A stretch of DNA of 64,000 nt from Canna indica (GCA_034359265.1 CP136890.1:65907501-65971500), one strand, 5' to 3'; shown: positions 1 to 11,525, counted from the stretch's first letter. Translations and numbers: made by a program. The notes: a model not told the origin generated them from the sequence alone.

Positions 1-490
1 GTAATTCAATCTCTACCGCAGCCCCTACTTCTGTGATATCAACCACTGTAGTATCTGGTGGGACTGATGTTTGAAGAACTGGCCGATCAACATTATCATT
101 CAGGCGGAATTGACCCCCAAGACTATCAAGTATCATAGTTCTATAGGGATTACATTGACCGGATGAAGAAGCACCAGCAGAGGAAGATTCACCATATGTC
201 TGAACGACAGGATTGCTCGACGTCCCGACTTCGCGTGACTCCCCGTGACAAGTCCATAGAAAATATCTTGGTGCAAATCCTTTGCTATATAGATGCAGAG
301 TGACAGTCTCCCGATCCAAAAATCGTCCATTTGAACAAATGCGGCACGGACATCGGATTTGATCACCCATGCTAACGAAATTCCGATTCGAATAGGCGAA
401 ATTTAGGAAGTACGTTACGCCTAATCGAAACTCATTCGTTAAAGCTCCACGATCAAGACGTCGGTACATCCAACTTCGATCAGCCGACAT
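1..490 (-). CDS. CACTA transposase, N-terminal transposase-associated domain (partial)
   Basis: An open frame begins with ATG at 490 and stays open for 163 codons to the window edge. It starts MSADRSWM and continues with a G-A-L-T-N-E-F stretch and a CPCRIC cysteine cluster near residues 52-57. These are the landmarks of the transposase-associated zinc-finger domain (Pfam PF13963 type) at the front of TNP2-like transposases. The same landmarks occur at the start of the CACTA transposase at 19219 in this window, but the two sequences are clearly different, so they belong to different CACTA families. The catalytic part would lie to the left of the window. No stop occurs in the visible part, so this copy may be less decayed than the other elements here. 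Confidence 0.85.
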   Translation of the reverse strand, partial: MSADRSWMYRRLDRGALTNEFRLGVTYFLNFAYSNRNFVSMGDQIRCPCRICSNGRFLDRETVTLHLYSKGFAPRYFLWTCHGESREVGTSSNPVVQTYGESSSAGASSSGQCNPYRTMILDSLGGQFRLNDNVDRPVLQTSVPPDTTVVDITEVGAAVEIEL

Positions 491-537
491 GATTCTGTCA
501 ATCAATGACAATTTCTTTGGTTAATGTCTTTAGGTGA

Positions 538-783
538 GATTGTCCTATTCCATTCGGGATTTATGTTATTCGTACTGCACTTACGTTTTTATTTTAACTG
601 TTAACTAATTATTCTAAATTTCGACAGCATCTCCCTACAGTTCTCCGAATACGCATATCATCTGGGCGCGTATCGGAGAACAAGAGAGATGTTGCCGAAT
701 TTTAGAATAATTAGTTAACAGTTAAAATAAAAACGTAAGTGCAGTACAAATAACTATATTCCCAAATTGTCCAATCAGGGACA
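538..783. repeat. Long inverted repeat (hairpin) upstream of the CACTA transposase
   Basis: Two arms, about 538-645 and 676-783, are complementary. The inner 64 bases (572-635 against 684-747) match with only a few mismatches, and the loop holds a second short inverted repeat (GTTCTCCGA / TCGGAGAAC). The structure lies just 5' of the transposase start codon. It could be a small palindromic element inserted in the CACTA leader, or a part of the leader that folds into a hairpin RNA. No target-site duplication was recognised. Confidence 0.85.
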
Positions 784-954
784 ATTCAAGAATTGTACGT
801 CGTATAAAAGATCATCTACTTCTTTTACACGAACATACAATTCCCGAACGGATCTAAGGTTTTGCTAAATCATATCCGATTCGTCGATGCGTACGTGAAA
901 CATATCAACTCGTCGGATGGATGATTATTTTCTAAATGTTTCGAGACAGTTCGA

Positions 955-1162
955 GTCCATATTGGACGATTTCGGCGCGCGTCCGAAGTGGACGATTCCG
1001 GCGCGAGTCCGAAGTGGACGATTCCGGCGCGAGTCCGAAGTGGACGATTCCGGCGCGAGTCCGAATTGGACAATTCTGGCGCGCGTCCGAAGTGGACGAT
1101 TCCGGCGCGAGTCCGAATTGGACGATTCCGGCGCGAGTCCGAATTGGACGATTCTGGCGCGC
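955..1162. repeat. Tandem array of eight 26-bp repeats
   Basis: Eight units of 26 bp start at 955, 981, 1007, 1033, 1059, 1085, 1111 and 1137, followed by a partial unit. Each unit holds GTCC...GGAC as a short inverted pair and ends in GGCGCG. The unit length is not a multiple of three, which is why all three forward frames appear open here; these frames are not genes. Arrays of this kind in the outer part of CACTA elements are often binding sites for the element's second protein, but that role is inferred only from position. Confidence 0.93.
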
Positions 1163-1269
1163 GTCCGAAATTAATCTAAACCCTAATAATTAATCTAATA
1201 AATTAAACAATTAATCTAAACAATTTATTAACAATTATAAAACAATATAAAATATATATATAATTATAA

Positions 1270-1539
1270 ATTCCGGCGCCGGCGTACAGTGGCCGGACAC
1301 ACTGTCCGGCCACTGTAGAAGGTCCGGCGGCGGCCATAGGCCGACCGCCGCCGGCCGAAACCCTGGAAATAGGGTTTCGGTCAGATTGATTCCCGCCGGC
1401 CGAAACCTAGTGAAGAGCCGGCCGGCCGATCAACATACCTGAACAAGACGGCAGCAGCGACAGCGGCGGCGAGAGGCGTCGGCGTCGGCGACAGCAGCGG
1501 GAGGAAGAAGGGTCGGGCGCACGACTGGTGCCCTATATA
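1270..1539 (-). promoter_or_regulatory. GC-rich segment with TATA-like box, likely CACTA promoter region
   Basis: The segment is rich in GGCCGG and CCGCCG palindromes, for example the inverted pair around CAGTGGCCGGACA and TGTCCGGCCACTG near 1286-1315. A CTATATAAAC box at about 1532-1541 reads as TATATAG on the minus strand, in the direction of the transposase at 490. The assignment is inferred from position and is weak. Confidence 0.35.
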
Positions 1540-1850
1540 AACTTATCAGCAACGGCTCGCTCGCCCGTTAGAAAGCCGTTGCTGATAAGTTATCATCAGC
1601 AACGGCTCACTTATCTGTTAGCAAGCCGTTGCTGACAATTAAAAAAGCAGCAACGGCTCGCCTTTTTGTCAGAAAGCCGTTGCTGATAATTAAAATAATC
1701 AGCAACGGCTCGGTTTTCCGTTAGAACGCCGTTGCAGATACAGATATCTGCAACGGCTCGGGCGGCCGTAAGAATGTCGTTGCAAATAGCAACGGCTTGA
1801 GCGGCCGTTGCTGATAGCCGTTGCTGAAGATCAAGTTGCTGAAGATCAAG
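1540..1850. repeat. CACTA subterminal repeats (AGCAACGGC motif, both orientations)
   Basis: The motif AGCAACGGCT and its complement GCCGTTGCTGA occur about ten times in alternating orientation, forming a series of small hairpins separated by AT-rich spacers. This pattern is typical of the last few hundred bases of CACTA elements. The motif differs from that of the second CACTA element in this window, whose motif is CCGTTGGTAA. Confidence 0.88.
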
Positions 1851-1862
1851 TTTCAAGTTTCT

Positions 1863-4048
1863 AGGGAGAAGAGGAGAAGGAGCAAGGACGAGGATTGGGG
1901 GCTTGGATCGATCCGAAACTCGCGTCGTCTCCGAAAAATCTCAAGTCGTCGTCACCCAATCCTTGTTTCTTGGCGATCTAGGTGAGTGGTTAATGATTAA
2001 AAGGTTTGGGGGAGGCGGGTGGCCGAACCGTAGATGATAGGTTGAGTTATCGCGATTTTTCCGACGATCGATGTTTCAACGACATGTGTTCACTGTTTTA
2101 TGAAGTTTCTTATCGGATCTCACTATTTTAATCATCGATTTGCATGTTCTTGGGGCTACCGAGTCATGGGAAAAGGGGAAAGGTCATGCCGAAATTTTTC
2201 TCGATTCCCTTGACAGCAAGAAAGCCCTTAGATGACCTTATATCACTGTTTTGATGTAGTTCCTTTGAACATCTCCCGTGTTATAAAGTGTGCCCTCTCT
2301 AAAGTCCCTTGAAGTGGCTGAATGAACCCTATAACTCACGAAGAGGGTTCGGCCAAGGGTGAGGGGAAGATTAACTAGTTCATTGGTATTTAAATTGTAT
2401 GCGGAATTGAAGAGGTAAAGGTATAGCTAGATTCTCCTCCCTCTTTTCCTACCCCAAGGACCTTGGCGGAGCAAGGTCCTCCTTGCGCATGGTTTGGCCA
2501 AGGTTAGGGAGAGGAGTAGAGACTTGCTTTAGATGGAAATTTCATGATTTTAAGGATCACACATTAAGATATGACAATACTTAGGAATAACACCAAACTT
2601 AGCAAGTAGCTTAATTGATTTTGAATTGTAGAAATGCTAGTTTTGTAACCATACTTAGCATTAGATCCTTAAACTTTGGATGTTGACATTGTTACCATGT
2701 TTTGTATTTCATACATGTTATTTAAATTCAATACCTACCTTGTCATGCTAGATAGCTGCTCCTTATTGTGCTAATATTCCTAAGGTAGTATAAGAATTGT
2801 TATGTATAAACATTATGGTCATATATGATGAATGTTACAATATTTGCACATTTTTCTTTGGATTATACATGCTGCCCTAAATGTTCTCGGATGGTATTCC
2901 AAGGTCGATTCATGGAAATTCTCACCTAAGATAGTGTAGAAGAATAGGTAACATGTAAGGCGTCACTAGATGATCATAGCACATTTATGAAAAGTTAGTT
3001 ATGAGACGATAACACTTCTATGTCTGCTTGTATACTTTTGGAAATTTAGAGCTCGTACATGCATATATATTAAAAGGGTGGCATAAACTGTTGATCCGAT
3101 AGTCGGACATAGGCAAGATACGGGCAAAGGCCCGATGTGTGTATATATGGAAACCCTAGGATATTGATTGTGTAATGTGCTTGAGATGGTCCACTGAGGG
3201 GCGAGGGGGTCGGAGATGACCAATGCCCAGCTCGGCCAGTTGGGTCTAGAGGTGCGCCAGCGAGCCCGCTAGGTGCCAGACCCCAGTTGGGTGGGACTAG
3301 TTATCCTTACCCTAGACGGTGTCCGAAGACTAGTGGACCATCCTAGTCGACGGCCCGGGATTATTTGCTTGCATCTTGAGATGATGTGGCCGATGGCCAG
3401 TATGATACTACCTGATATGGTAGGGACGGCGGTAGCCAGGATATAATTTGATGAGAAGGCCCGAAGGCCGGATGTCGAAGGCTTGACAAGCCGAGCTAGC
3501 CGATTATCATGTACAGTTGATGTTGATGGATCCGTTGACGGTCTGTAGTCACATTAGAAATAAATTTACCTCATTGTACATTCCTTTATTGCCTTATATG
3601 ATATATATACATGACCAAGGCTTATGTGGAGGTTCATTTGAGCCACTCACTGAGTCCCAAGTGGACTCATAGTTTATTTCTATTTCTGTAGAGCATGAGC
3701 AGTAGCTTGGTGTCGACATGGTACAGCTGGAGGGCGGAGACGGTGCCATATCTCGTAGCGGCATCCATGAGCCTTAGATTAGTGCCTAGTTATGTTGGTT
3801 TTATTTCTGCACTGACGGTTGTAATTGAAAAGAATTGTAAAACTTGATATTTGACTATTCGGATTTGATGTTGATGTTTCTATTTGTTTTGAAAAACTTA
3901 TATATTGTGACTTGCAAACTTTTATAAAGTATGTTGAGTTTTCTTTCAGTCGATATGTCTTGGTTTTCTTGATGTTAGTGTAGATAGTAGGCTACAGGGC
4001 ATGATGTAGGCCTTGGCCGGGCACACTACCCTCAGTTGGGGTGTGACA
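1863..4048 (+). repeat. 5' LTR of the gypsy element, truncated at its left end
   Basis: It aligns to the 3' LTR with an initial offset of exactly 7500 bases (1863 matches 9363). It ends in GTGTGACA, the TG...CA type of LTR end, just before the primer site. The first 354 bases present in the 3' LTR (9009-9362) are missing here. Confidence 0.95.
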
Positions 4049-4052
4049 AAGT

Positions 4053-4064
4053 TGGTATCAGAGC
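4053..4064 (+). promoter_or_regulatory. Primer binding site for initiator Met-tRNA
   Basis: TGGTATCAGAGC follows the LTR end by four bases. It is the standard complement of the 3' end of plant initiator methionine tRNA, used to start minus-strand DNA synthesis. Confidence 0.95.
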
Positions 4065-4264
4065 ACTGGGTTAGGTCTTGTCTATGACTCAGTGTTGGGT
4101 ACCGTATGAGGCATATGCTAGCATGCCGACTTACGGTATAGTTATGCTACGAGATTGGGCGACCACTCCTGCACTCAGCACACCATGCGGTTAGTAGTTT
4201 AAAGAGCTTGTGTTGAGAATTTCTTATATTACATGCAACTTATTTTTTTTCTTGTGTTAGTGAA

Positions 4265-5560
4265 ATGGATGCTCAAAATGCTGCTTTGAGCGCCAGTGGT
4301 AGTAACTCGACGGAATGTCGAGGCCGGGGGTGAGGCTGAGGCCGGGCCCGGGGCAGGGATAGAGAAATGTCTGAGGGACAGGGGCAAGAGCCAGCGGTTG
4401 TTCTACTGCAGGCTCAGGTGAACCAATTGACTGAGGTGCTCCATAAGGAGCAAGAACTGGGACAACAAATGCAGCAACAGATGCAGTAGCAGCAATCTCA
4501 TCAGCCACCGCCACAGCCCGTGCCCGTGGTTTCAGTGGTACCAGAAGTGGCAGCACCCCAGGGGCCCCAACTTATGCAAATTTTGTCACCCTGAAGCCAC
4601 CAGAGTTCACTGGAATAGATCGTCAGGTGGAAGTGACAAAATTTCTGGGGGACTGCTACGAGCTATGCATGGAACTGGGATGTTCATCAGAGGCGGCTGC
4701 TCGTATGGTCAGTCTTCAGATGAGGGGACCGACAAAAGGTCTGGCTGCAAACTTTAAAGGCCCGCAGGGCAGCTGGCGCACCACCTCCCACGTGGGAGGA
4801 ATTTTGGGTGGCTATGGAAGAGTAGTACCTACCCATGAGTGTCTGTGACAAGCGCGCCCGTGATTTTGAGATGTTGCGCCCAGCTGGAGGCATGACAGTG
4901 TTGGAGTATGAGATGGAGTTCAATCGTCTCTCCAAGTACCATCCCACTCTAGTGGCGTCTGAGACTGCCAGGGTCAAGAGGTTCGTGGCAGGATTGAGAC
5001 CATAAATTGGCAGGCTTATTCATTACACCGAGGAATCTACCCTGGCTCGGGTAGTGGATGAAGCCCTGCGGAAAGAAGCTTTGGTGCCGTTCGGGAGAAA
5101 TAATGGGCCAACTAAGAAGAAGTTTCGGTCACAGGGCTCTAGTAGTCGGCCTTGGCACTCCGAGGGGGCAATGCCCACAGCAGATCAGCAGCAAAGCCGG
5201 GGGCAGAATGGCAACCGGGGCCGTAGGGTCCCAGGGACTAGGGGTGGTTCTTAGAGATCTGAGGCACCGCAGTGTGGCAGCTGCAGTCAGAGGCACTGGG
5301 AGTCCTGCCTTAACCGCACTAATGCTTGCTTCAAGTGCGGTCGAGTCGGGCATTTCAAGAAGGACTGTCCTGAGGGAACAGGTCAGAAGACTGAGCAGTC
5401 TAGAGGGAAAGCACCTATGTCAGTAGGGTCAGTAGCTCAGAGAGGGCAGACTCAGAGTAAAGGGCCGCAGATCAGTCATTCAGAGAGGCCGCCTACGTGG
5501 GTATATGCTATGAACCGTGACGGGGCAGAGGCTTCCAAAGCAGTGGTGACAGGTACTATT
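4265..5560 (+). pseudogene. gypsy gag polyprotein remnant with CCHC zinc knuckle
   Basis: An ATG at 4265 opens a frame starting MDAQNAALSA that soon meets stops. The gag-type core continues in other frames: a stretch reading LKPPEFTG near 4590 and a helical segment reading MTVLEYEMEFNRLSKYHPTL near 4890-4950, which is typical of the retrotransposon gag family. A CX2CX4HX4C zinc knuckle (C-F-K-C-G-R-V-G-H-F-K-K-D-C) sits at 5327-5368 and would bind the element's RNA in the particle. At least one frameshift and several stops separate the pieces, so no complete capsid protein can be made. Confidence 0.9.
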
Positions 5561-8500
5561 TTAGTATGTTCGTCTGTTGCATAAGTATTATTTGATTCGG
5601 GTACCACACACTCATTTGTGTCTGCCATATTTGCTAGAAAGTTGCCAATGGCACCCTCTATGCTTGATGGGCCATTGATGGTATCAACGCCTACGAGCGA
5701 TGCAATCTTGGCAAACTCAATTTATTAAGCGTGTGAAGTGCTCATATGCGGCCATGTGCTAAGTGCGGATTTGACACTCCTACCCACTCTTGAGCTTGAT
5801 GTCATCCTTGGCATGGACTAGCTGGCAGAGCATTTTGCAATGTTGAACTGTAGAGCCAAAGCAGTGATGTTTAATAAGCTTGGGTTACCGTAGTTCACCT
5901 TCCAAGGAGAGGGAGGTAGCAAGCCGATAGGGGTAATCTCAGCCCTAAAGGCTCACAAATTGCTTAGGGGCGGCTGCCAATCTTTCCTGACCTTTGTATC
6001 TGTGGCCGAGGAGGAAGGGGGTGAAGCAAAATATGTTAGCGGAATCCCCGTGGTCTGTGAATTCCCTGATGTGTTTCCCGAGGAATTGTCAGGGTTGCCG
6101 CCCAGAAGGGAAGTCAATTTTTGAATTGATCTACAGCCCGGGGTGAAACCAATTTCCATTCCCACTTACAGGATGGCATCAGCCGAACTCAGGGAGCTAA
6201 AGGTGCAATTGCAGGAAATGCTAGACCTGGGGTTCATCCGGCCGAGTGTGTCACCCTGGGGTGCCCCGGTTCTCTTCGTGAAGAAGAAGGATGGGTCGAT
6301 GCGTATGTCCATTGATTATAGGCAGCTGAACAAGGTGACTGTTAAGAATCGCTACCCACTGCCGAGGATAGACGATCTGTTTGACCAGCTGCAGGGGGCT
6401 CAATGGTTTTCAAAGATAGATCTGAGGTCCGGATACCATCAGTTGAGAATCCAGGACTGCGATGTGCCAAAGACGGCCTTTAGGACTTGCTACGGTCACT
6501 ATGAGTTCCTAGTGATATCCTTTGGCCTAACCAATGCACCTACTGCCTTCATGGACCTTATGAACAGAGCATTTAAGGAGTATCTAGACAGCTTTGTGAT
6601 CGTCTTCATTGACGACGTTCTGATTTACTCCAAGAGTGAGGAAGAGCACTCTAAGCACCTGAGGATGGTCCTGGAAACCCTCAAAGAGCACCGCTTGTTT
6701 GCCAAATTTTCCAAGTGTGAATTTTGGTTGGAAAGTGTAGGGTTCTTGGGCCATGTAGTGTCTAAGGAAGGAATAAGGGTAGATCCTGCCAAGCATGAAG
6801 TGGTTCAGAACTAGAAGCGGCCGACTAGTGTGATCTAGGTCCGCAGTTTTCTTGGGTTGGCCGACTATTACCGGAAGTTTGTGGAGAATTTCTCCAGAAT
6901 TGCAGTCCCTCTATCTCGGTTGAACCAAAAGAAGGTCAGATTCGTTTGAGATGACAAATGCGAGACGAGCTTCCAAAAGCTCAATGCATGTTTGACATCT
7001 GCACCCGTGTTGGCTGTACCTTCCGGCTCAGGAGGGTTTGTGGTTTTCTGTGATGCCTCTCGGGTTGGTCTGGGCTTTGTCTTGATGCAGTATGACAGAG
7101 TGATTGCTTACGCGTCTCGCCAGTTGAAAGTTCATGAGAAGAACTATCCGACGCATGACCTAGAATTAGCAATAGTAGTCTTTGCACTGAAGCTTTGGAG
7201 GCACTACTTGTACGGGGAGACTTGCAAAATCTACACAGATCACAAGAGTCTCCAGTACTTACTTACCCAAAAGGAGCTGAACCTCAGACAGAGGAGGTGG
7301 CTGGAGCTCCTAAAGGACTATGATTGCACCATTATGTATCATACGGGGAAAGCAAATATCGTAGCAGATGCGCTGAGCAGAAAGTCCAGGGGTAGTTTGG
7401 CCCATTTGGAAGCTAAGAGGAGGCCTCTAGCTCGAGAGTTGGCTTTATGCCTAGATGGGAGTGCAACCTTATTAGTGTCAGCTTCAAGTGTCCTGATGGC
7501 CCACCTGCGGGTACAATCCATGCTGGTGGACATGCTACGTGCCGCGTAGGGAGAAGATGTCTTTTGTGCACTGACCAAGGACCTAGTGCAAAGAGGTGAT
7601 GCAGAGAACGATTTCAGATTGGACTCAGAAGGTGTACTGAGGTTCAGAGGCCGGATAGTAGTACCAGACATGGCTGAGGTGCGCAGGCAAGTCCTGGAAC
7701 TGGGTCATCGTTCCACTTACACGATGCATCCGAGGGCCACCAAGATGTATCGGGACTTATGGCAGCATTACTGGTGGAAAGGCATGAAAAGAGAGGTGAC
7801 AAAATTTGTTTCCAAATATCTAGTCTGTCAGCAGGTGAAGGCTGAACACGCCTACGGGACTTCTGCAAAATCTCAAAGTGCCCGAGTGGAAGTGGGAGAA
7901 AATCACCATGGATCTAGTGACTGGATTGTCTAAGTCAAAAGGCGATTTTGATTCCATTTGGGTGGTGGTGGACCGGTTAACCAAGACCGCGCACTTCATA
8001 CCAGTTAAAACTACCTTCTCTGCGGAGTAGTATGCCCGACTATTTTTGGATAGGATTGTGGCATATCATGGTACCCCGGTGATGATTATATCCGACCGCG
8101 GTACCCAGTTCATAGCCCAATTTTGGCAATCCTTCCAGGAAGCTTTGGGTACTCAGGTGTGTTTCAGCACAGCTTTCCATCCGCAGACTGATGGGCAGTC
8201 AGAGAGGACCATCCAAACTTTGGAGGACATGCTGAGAGCATGCGTCCTGGATATGACAGATGGCTAGGAGAGGCACCTACCGTTGATCAAATTCGCCTAT
8301 AACAATAGCTATCACAGTAGCATTGGCATGACTCCTTTTGAGGCATTGTATGGGCGGCGGTGCAGGTCCCCAGTGGGCTAGTTTGAGGCAGGAGAATCAC
8401 TCATGGTGGGACCTGATCTAGTTGAGGAGATGGAAGAAAAAGTAAAGGTCATTAAGGAAAGATTGCTGGCGGCTCAAAGTCGACAGAAAATGTATGTCGA

Positions 8501-8960
8501 CAGAAAGGACAGGGAATTGGAATTTGCAGAGGGTGACTTAGTATTCCTGAAAGACTCTCCTATGAAAGGGGTGGTCCGGTTCGGGAAGAAAGGGAAGCTG
8601 AGCCCTAGATACATTGGGCCTTTTCCCGTTCTCAAGCGGAGGGGCGAAGTGGCCTATGAACTAGCATTGCCTCTTAGCCTGAGCAGAGTGCACCCGGTCT
8701 TCCATGTATCCATGTTGCGGAAATATGTAAAAGATGATTCGCATGTGATCGAGCCCTCTTCTATCTAGGTAGATTCGGCCATCTTATTCGAGAAAAGACC
8801 GGTAGAGATTTTTGACCGCCATATCAGGAAGCTATGGTCCAAAGGAATTCTCCTGGAAAAGGTCAGATGGGTGCATCATTCCGGGCAAGAGGCCACATGG
8901 AAGGTAGAGTAGGACATGAGAGAGTGCTACCCTTCCTTGTTCGAGGAGCCGGTAAGTCCT
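5561..8960 (+). pseudogene. gypsy pol: protease, reverse transcriptase, RNase H, integrase, chromodomain-like tail
   Basis: The domains follow in order. The aspartic protease has DSGTTHS at 5594. The reverse transcriptase spans about 6140-6900 with the catalytic FIDD at 6605-6616. RNase H spans about 7000-7380 with CDAS and ADALSR. The integrase spans about 7680-8400 with an HH-CC head, the DDE residues (TMDLVT, SDRGTQF, SERTIQTLE) and a C-terminal tail typical of plant chromoviruses. A chromodomain-like stretch is at about 8790-8960. Stops lie near 5582, 5819, 6123, 6812, 6836, 6946, 7547, 8028, 8265, 8379, 8766 and 8910; most are TAG or TGA where the family has Trp or Gln. The first cysteine of the integrase zinc pair is Tyr (KYLVC). 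The copy is dead but its ancestry is unambiguous. Confidence 0.95.
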
Positions 8961-8995
8961 TGTTATTCAAGTAAATTTGAGGACGAATTTCCCTT

Positions 8996-9008
8996 AAGGG
9001 GGGAAGGT
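8996..9008 (+). promoter_or_regulatory. Polypurine tract of the gypsy element
   Basis: The run AAGGGGGGAAGG lies directly before the TGTAAGACCC start of the 3' LTR. It is the expected primer for plus-strand synthesis. Confidence 0.9.
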
Positions 9009-11525
9009 TGTAAGACCCAGAAAAGTTTCCTAATATAAAAAATCTATTTTGGTACAGCGCATCGAACCCGGGGGTAGTTGAGTCGAGCCTCAGGATCACC
9101 TCGAGTGAAAGGTATGACTCGGCTAATGGATCATGAAGTCTATTTGGATAATTAATTTTCCTTTTATGAAGTCATACATTAAATTAAGTTAACTTGAGTC
9201 ATGTTATGGGTTGAGTCGGAACCCAAGTCGAGTTTGGGTTTAGGTCAAGTTCCGGGTATGACTTAAGTGAGCCTTGAGACCATCTTTGGAAAAATGGTTG
9301 AGGGGATAAAATCCCCCTTATGGCAGTCGTGCGACTCACCCATTGAGTCACACAAGGCCGCAAGGGAGAAGAGGAGAAGGAGCAAGGAGGAGGATTGGGG
9401 GCTTGGATCGATCCGAAACTCGCGTCGTCTCCGGAAAATATCAAGTCGTCGTCACCCAATCCTTGTTTCTTGGCGATCTAGGTGAGTGGTTAATGATTAA
9501 AAGGTTTGGGGGAGGCGGGTGGCCGAACCGTAGATGATAGGTTGAGTTATCGCGATTTTTCCGACGATCGATGTTTCAACAACATGTGTTCACTGTTTTA
9601 TGAAGTTTCTTGTCGGATCTCACTGTTTTAATCGTCGATTTGCATGTTCTTGGGGCTACCGAATCATGGGAAAAGGGGAAAGGTCATGCCAAAATTTTCC
9701 CCGATTCCCTTGATAGCAAGAAAGCCCTTAGATGACCTTATATCACTGTTTTGATGTAGTTCCTTTGAACATCTCGCGTGTTATAAAGTGTGCCATCTCT
9801 AAAGTCCCTTGAAGTGGCTGAATGAACCCTATAACTCACGAAGAGGGTTCGGCCAAGGGTGAGGGGAAGATTAACTAGTTCATTGGTATTTAAATTGTAC
9901 GCGGAATTGAAGAGGTAAAGGTATAGCTAGATTCTCCTCCCTCTTTTCCTACCCCAAGGACCTTGGCGGAGCAAGGTCCTCCTTACGCATGGTTCGGCCA
10001 AGGTTAGGGAGAGGAGGAGAGACTTGCTTTAGATGGAAATTTCATGATTTTAAGGATCACACATTAAGATATGACAATACTTAGGAAGAACACCAAACTT
10101 AGCAAATAGCTTAATTGATTTTGAATTGTAGAAATGCTAGTTTTGTAACCATACTTAGCATTAGATCCTTAAACTTTGGATGTTGACATTGTTACCATGT
10201 TTTGTATTTCATACATGTTATTTAAATTCATTACCTACCTTGCCATGCTAGATAGCTGCTCCTTACTGTGCTAATATTCTTAAGGTAGTATAAGAATTGT
10301 TATGTATAGACATTATGGTCATATAAGATGAATGTTACAATATTTGCACATTTTTCTTTAGATTATACATGCTGCCCTAAATGTTCTCGGATGATATTCC
10401 AAGGTCGATTCATGGAAATTCTCACCTAAGACAGTATAGGAGGATAGGTAACATGTAAGACGTCACTAGAAGATCATGGCACATTTATGGAAAGTTAGTT
10501 ATGAGACGATAACACTTCTATGTCTGCTTGTATACTTTTGGAAACTTAGAGCTCGTACGTGCATATATATTGAAAGGGTGGCATAAACTGTTGACCCGAT
10601 AGCCGGACATAGGCCAAATACGAGCAAAGGCCTGATGTGTATATATGGAAACACTAGGATATACATAGGCCGAGGGGCGAGGAGGTCGGAGATGACAAAT
10701 GCTCAGCTCGGCCAGTTGGGTCTAGAGGTGCGCCAGCGGGCCCGCTAGGTACCAGACCCCACTTCGGTGGGACTGGCTATCCTTACCCCAGACGGTGTCC
10801 GAAGACTAATGGACCATCCTAGTCAACGATCCGAGATTGTTTGCTTGCATCTTGAGATGATGTGGTCGATGGCCAGTATAAAACTACCTGATATGGTAGG
10901 GACGACGGTAGCCGAGATATGTTTCGATGAGAAGGCCCGAAGACCGGATGTCGAATGCTTGACAAGCCGAAGTAGCAGGTTATCATGTACAGTTGATGTT
11001 GATGGATCCGTTGAGGGTCTGTAGTCGCATTAGAAATAAATTTTACCTCATTGTACATTCCTTTATTGCCTTATATGATATATATACATGACCGAGGCTT
11101 ATGTGGAGGTTCACTAGAGTCACTCTCTGAGTCCCAAGTGGACTCGCAGTTTATTTCTATTTCTGTAGAGCATGAGCAGTAGCTTGGTGTCAACATGGTT
11201 CAGCTGGAGGGCAGAGGCAGTGTCATATCTCGTAGCGGCGTCCATGAGTCTTAGACTAGTACCTAGTTATGTTGGTTTTGTTTCTGCACTGACGGTTGTA
11301 ATTGAAAAGAATTGTAAAACTTGATATTTGACTATACGAATTTGATGTTGATGTTTCTATTTGTTTTGAAAAACTTATATATTGTGACTTGCAAACTTTT
11401 ATAAAGTATGTTGAGTTTTCTTTCAGCCGATATATCTTGGTTTTCTTTATGTTAGTGTAGATAGTAGGCTACAGGGCAGGATGTTGGCCCTGGCCGGTCA
11501 CACTACCCTCAGTTGGGGTGTGACA
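9009..11525 (+). repeat. 3' LTR of the gypsy element (complete, about 2.5 kb)
   Basis: It starts TGTAAGACCC next to the polypurine tract and ends GTGTGACA. It contains a full copy of everything seen in the 5' LTR, plus 354 bases at the front. A small rearrangement near 10640-10680 distinguishes it from the 5' LTR. Open frames inside (for example around 9267-9537 and 10767-11024) are not conserved coding regions. Confidence 0.95.

Larger units (their letters stand above)
1..1862 (-). mobile_element. CACTA (En/Spm) DNA transposon, 5' part, running off the left edge
   Basis: The minus strand carries the N-terminus of a CACTA transposase (490 to 1). Going outward to higher coordinates there are a long hairpin (538-783), a 26-bp tandem array (955-1162), a GC-rich segment with a TATA-like box near 1535, and a set of direct and inverted subterminal repeats (about 1540-1850). 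This order, with the transposase start followed outward by a repeat-rich end, is normal for CACTA elements. No CACTA-type terminal repeat (CACTACAA...) is visible at the junction with the LTR at 1862/1863, so the outer tip seems lost or strongly mutated. The rest lies outside the window. Confidence 0.82.
1863..11525 (+). mobile_element. Ty3/gypsy LTR retrotransposon (chromovirus, Tekay-like), degenerate
   Basis: The order is LTR, Met-tRNA primer site, gag with CCHC knuckle, protease, reverse transcriptase, RNase H, integrase and chromodomain-like tail, polypurine tract, LTR. This is the Ty3/gypsy order, and the tail after the integrase fits chromoviruses of the Tekay/Del group. The 3' LTR is complete; the 5' LTR lacks its first 354 bases where the CACTA DNA begins. 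By eye the two LTRs differ at about 11 of the first 300 aligned positions, so the copy is not young. The internal frames carry many stops and cannot make the proteins. No 5-bp target-site duplication can be read because both outer flanks have been replaced by other elements. Confidence 0.95.

Noticed and set aside
955..1162. CRISPR-like regular repeat array
   Set aside because: Units are directly adjacent with no spacers, and the context is a plant transposon.
870..1193. Several overlapping open frames on both strands
   Set aside because: They arise from the 26-bp tandem array, whose period opens all frames; the products are repeats without domain content.
4053..4064. tRNA gene
   Set aside because: Only the short complement of the Met-tRNA 3' end is present (also at 45454), serving as primer site; no tRNA cloverleaf is present.
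4257..5353. Minus-strand open frames within the gypsy gag
   Set aside because: They are antisense to gag remnants and have no recognisable content.
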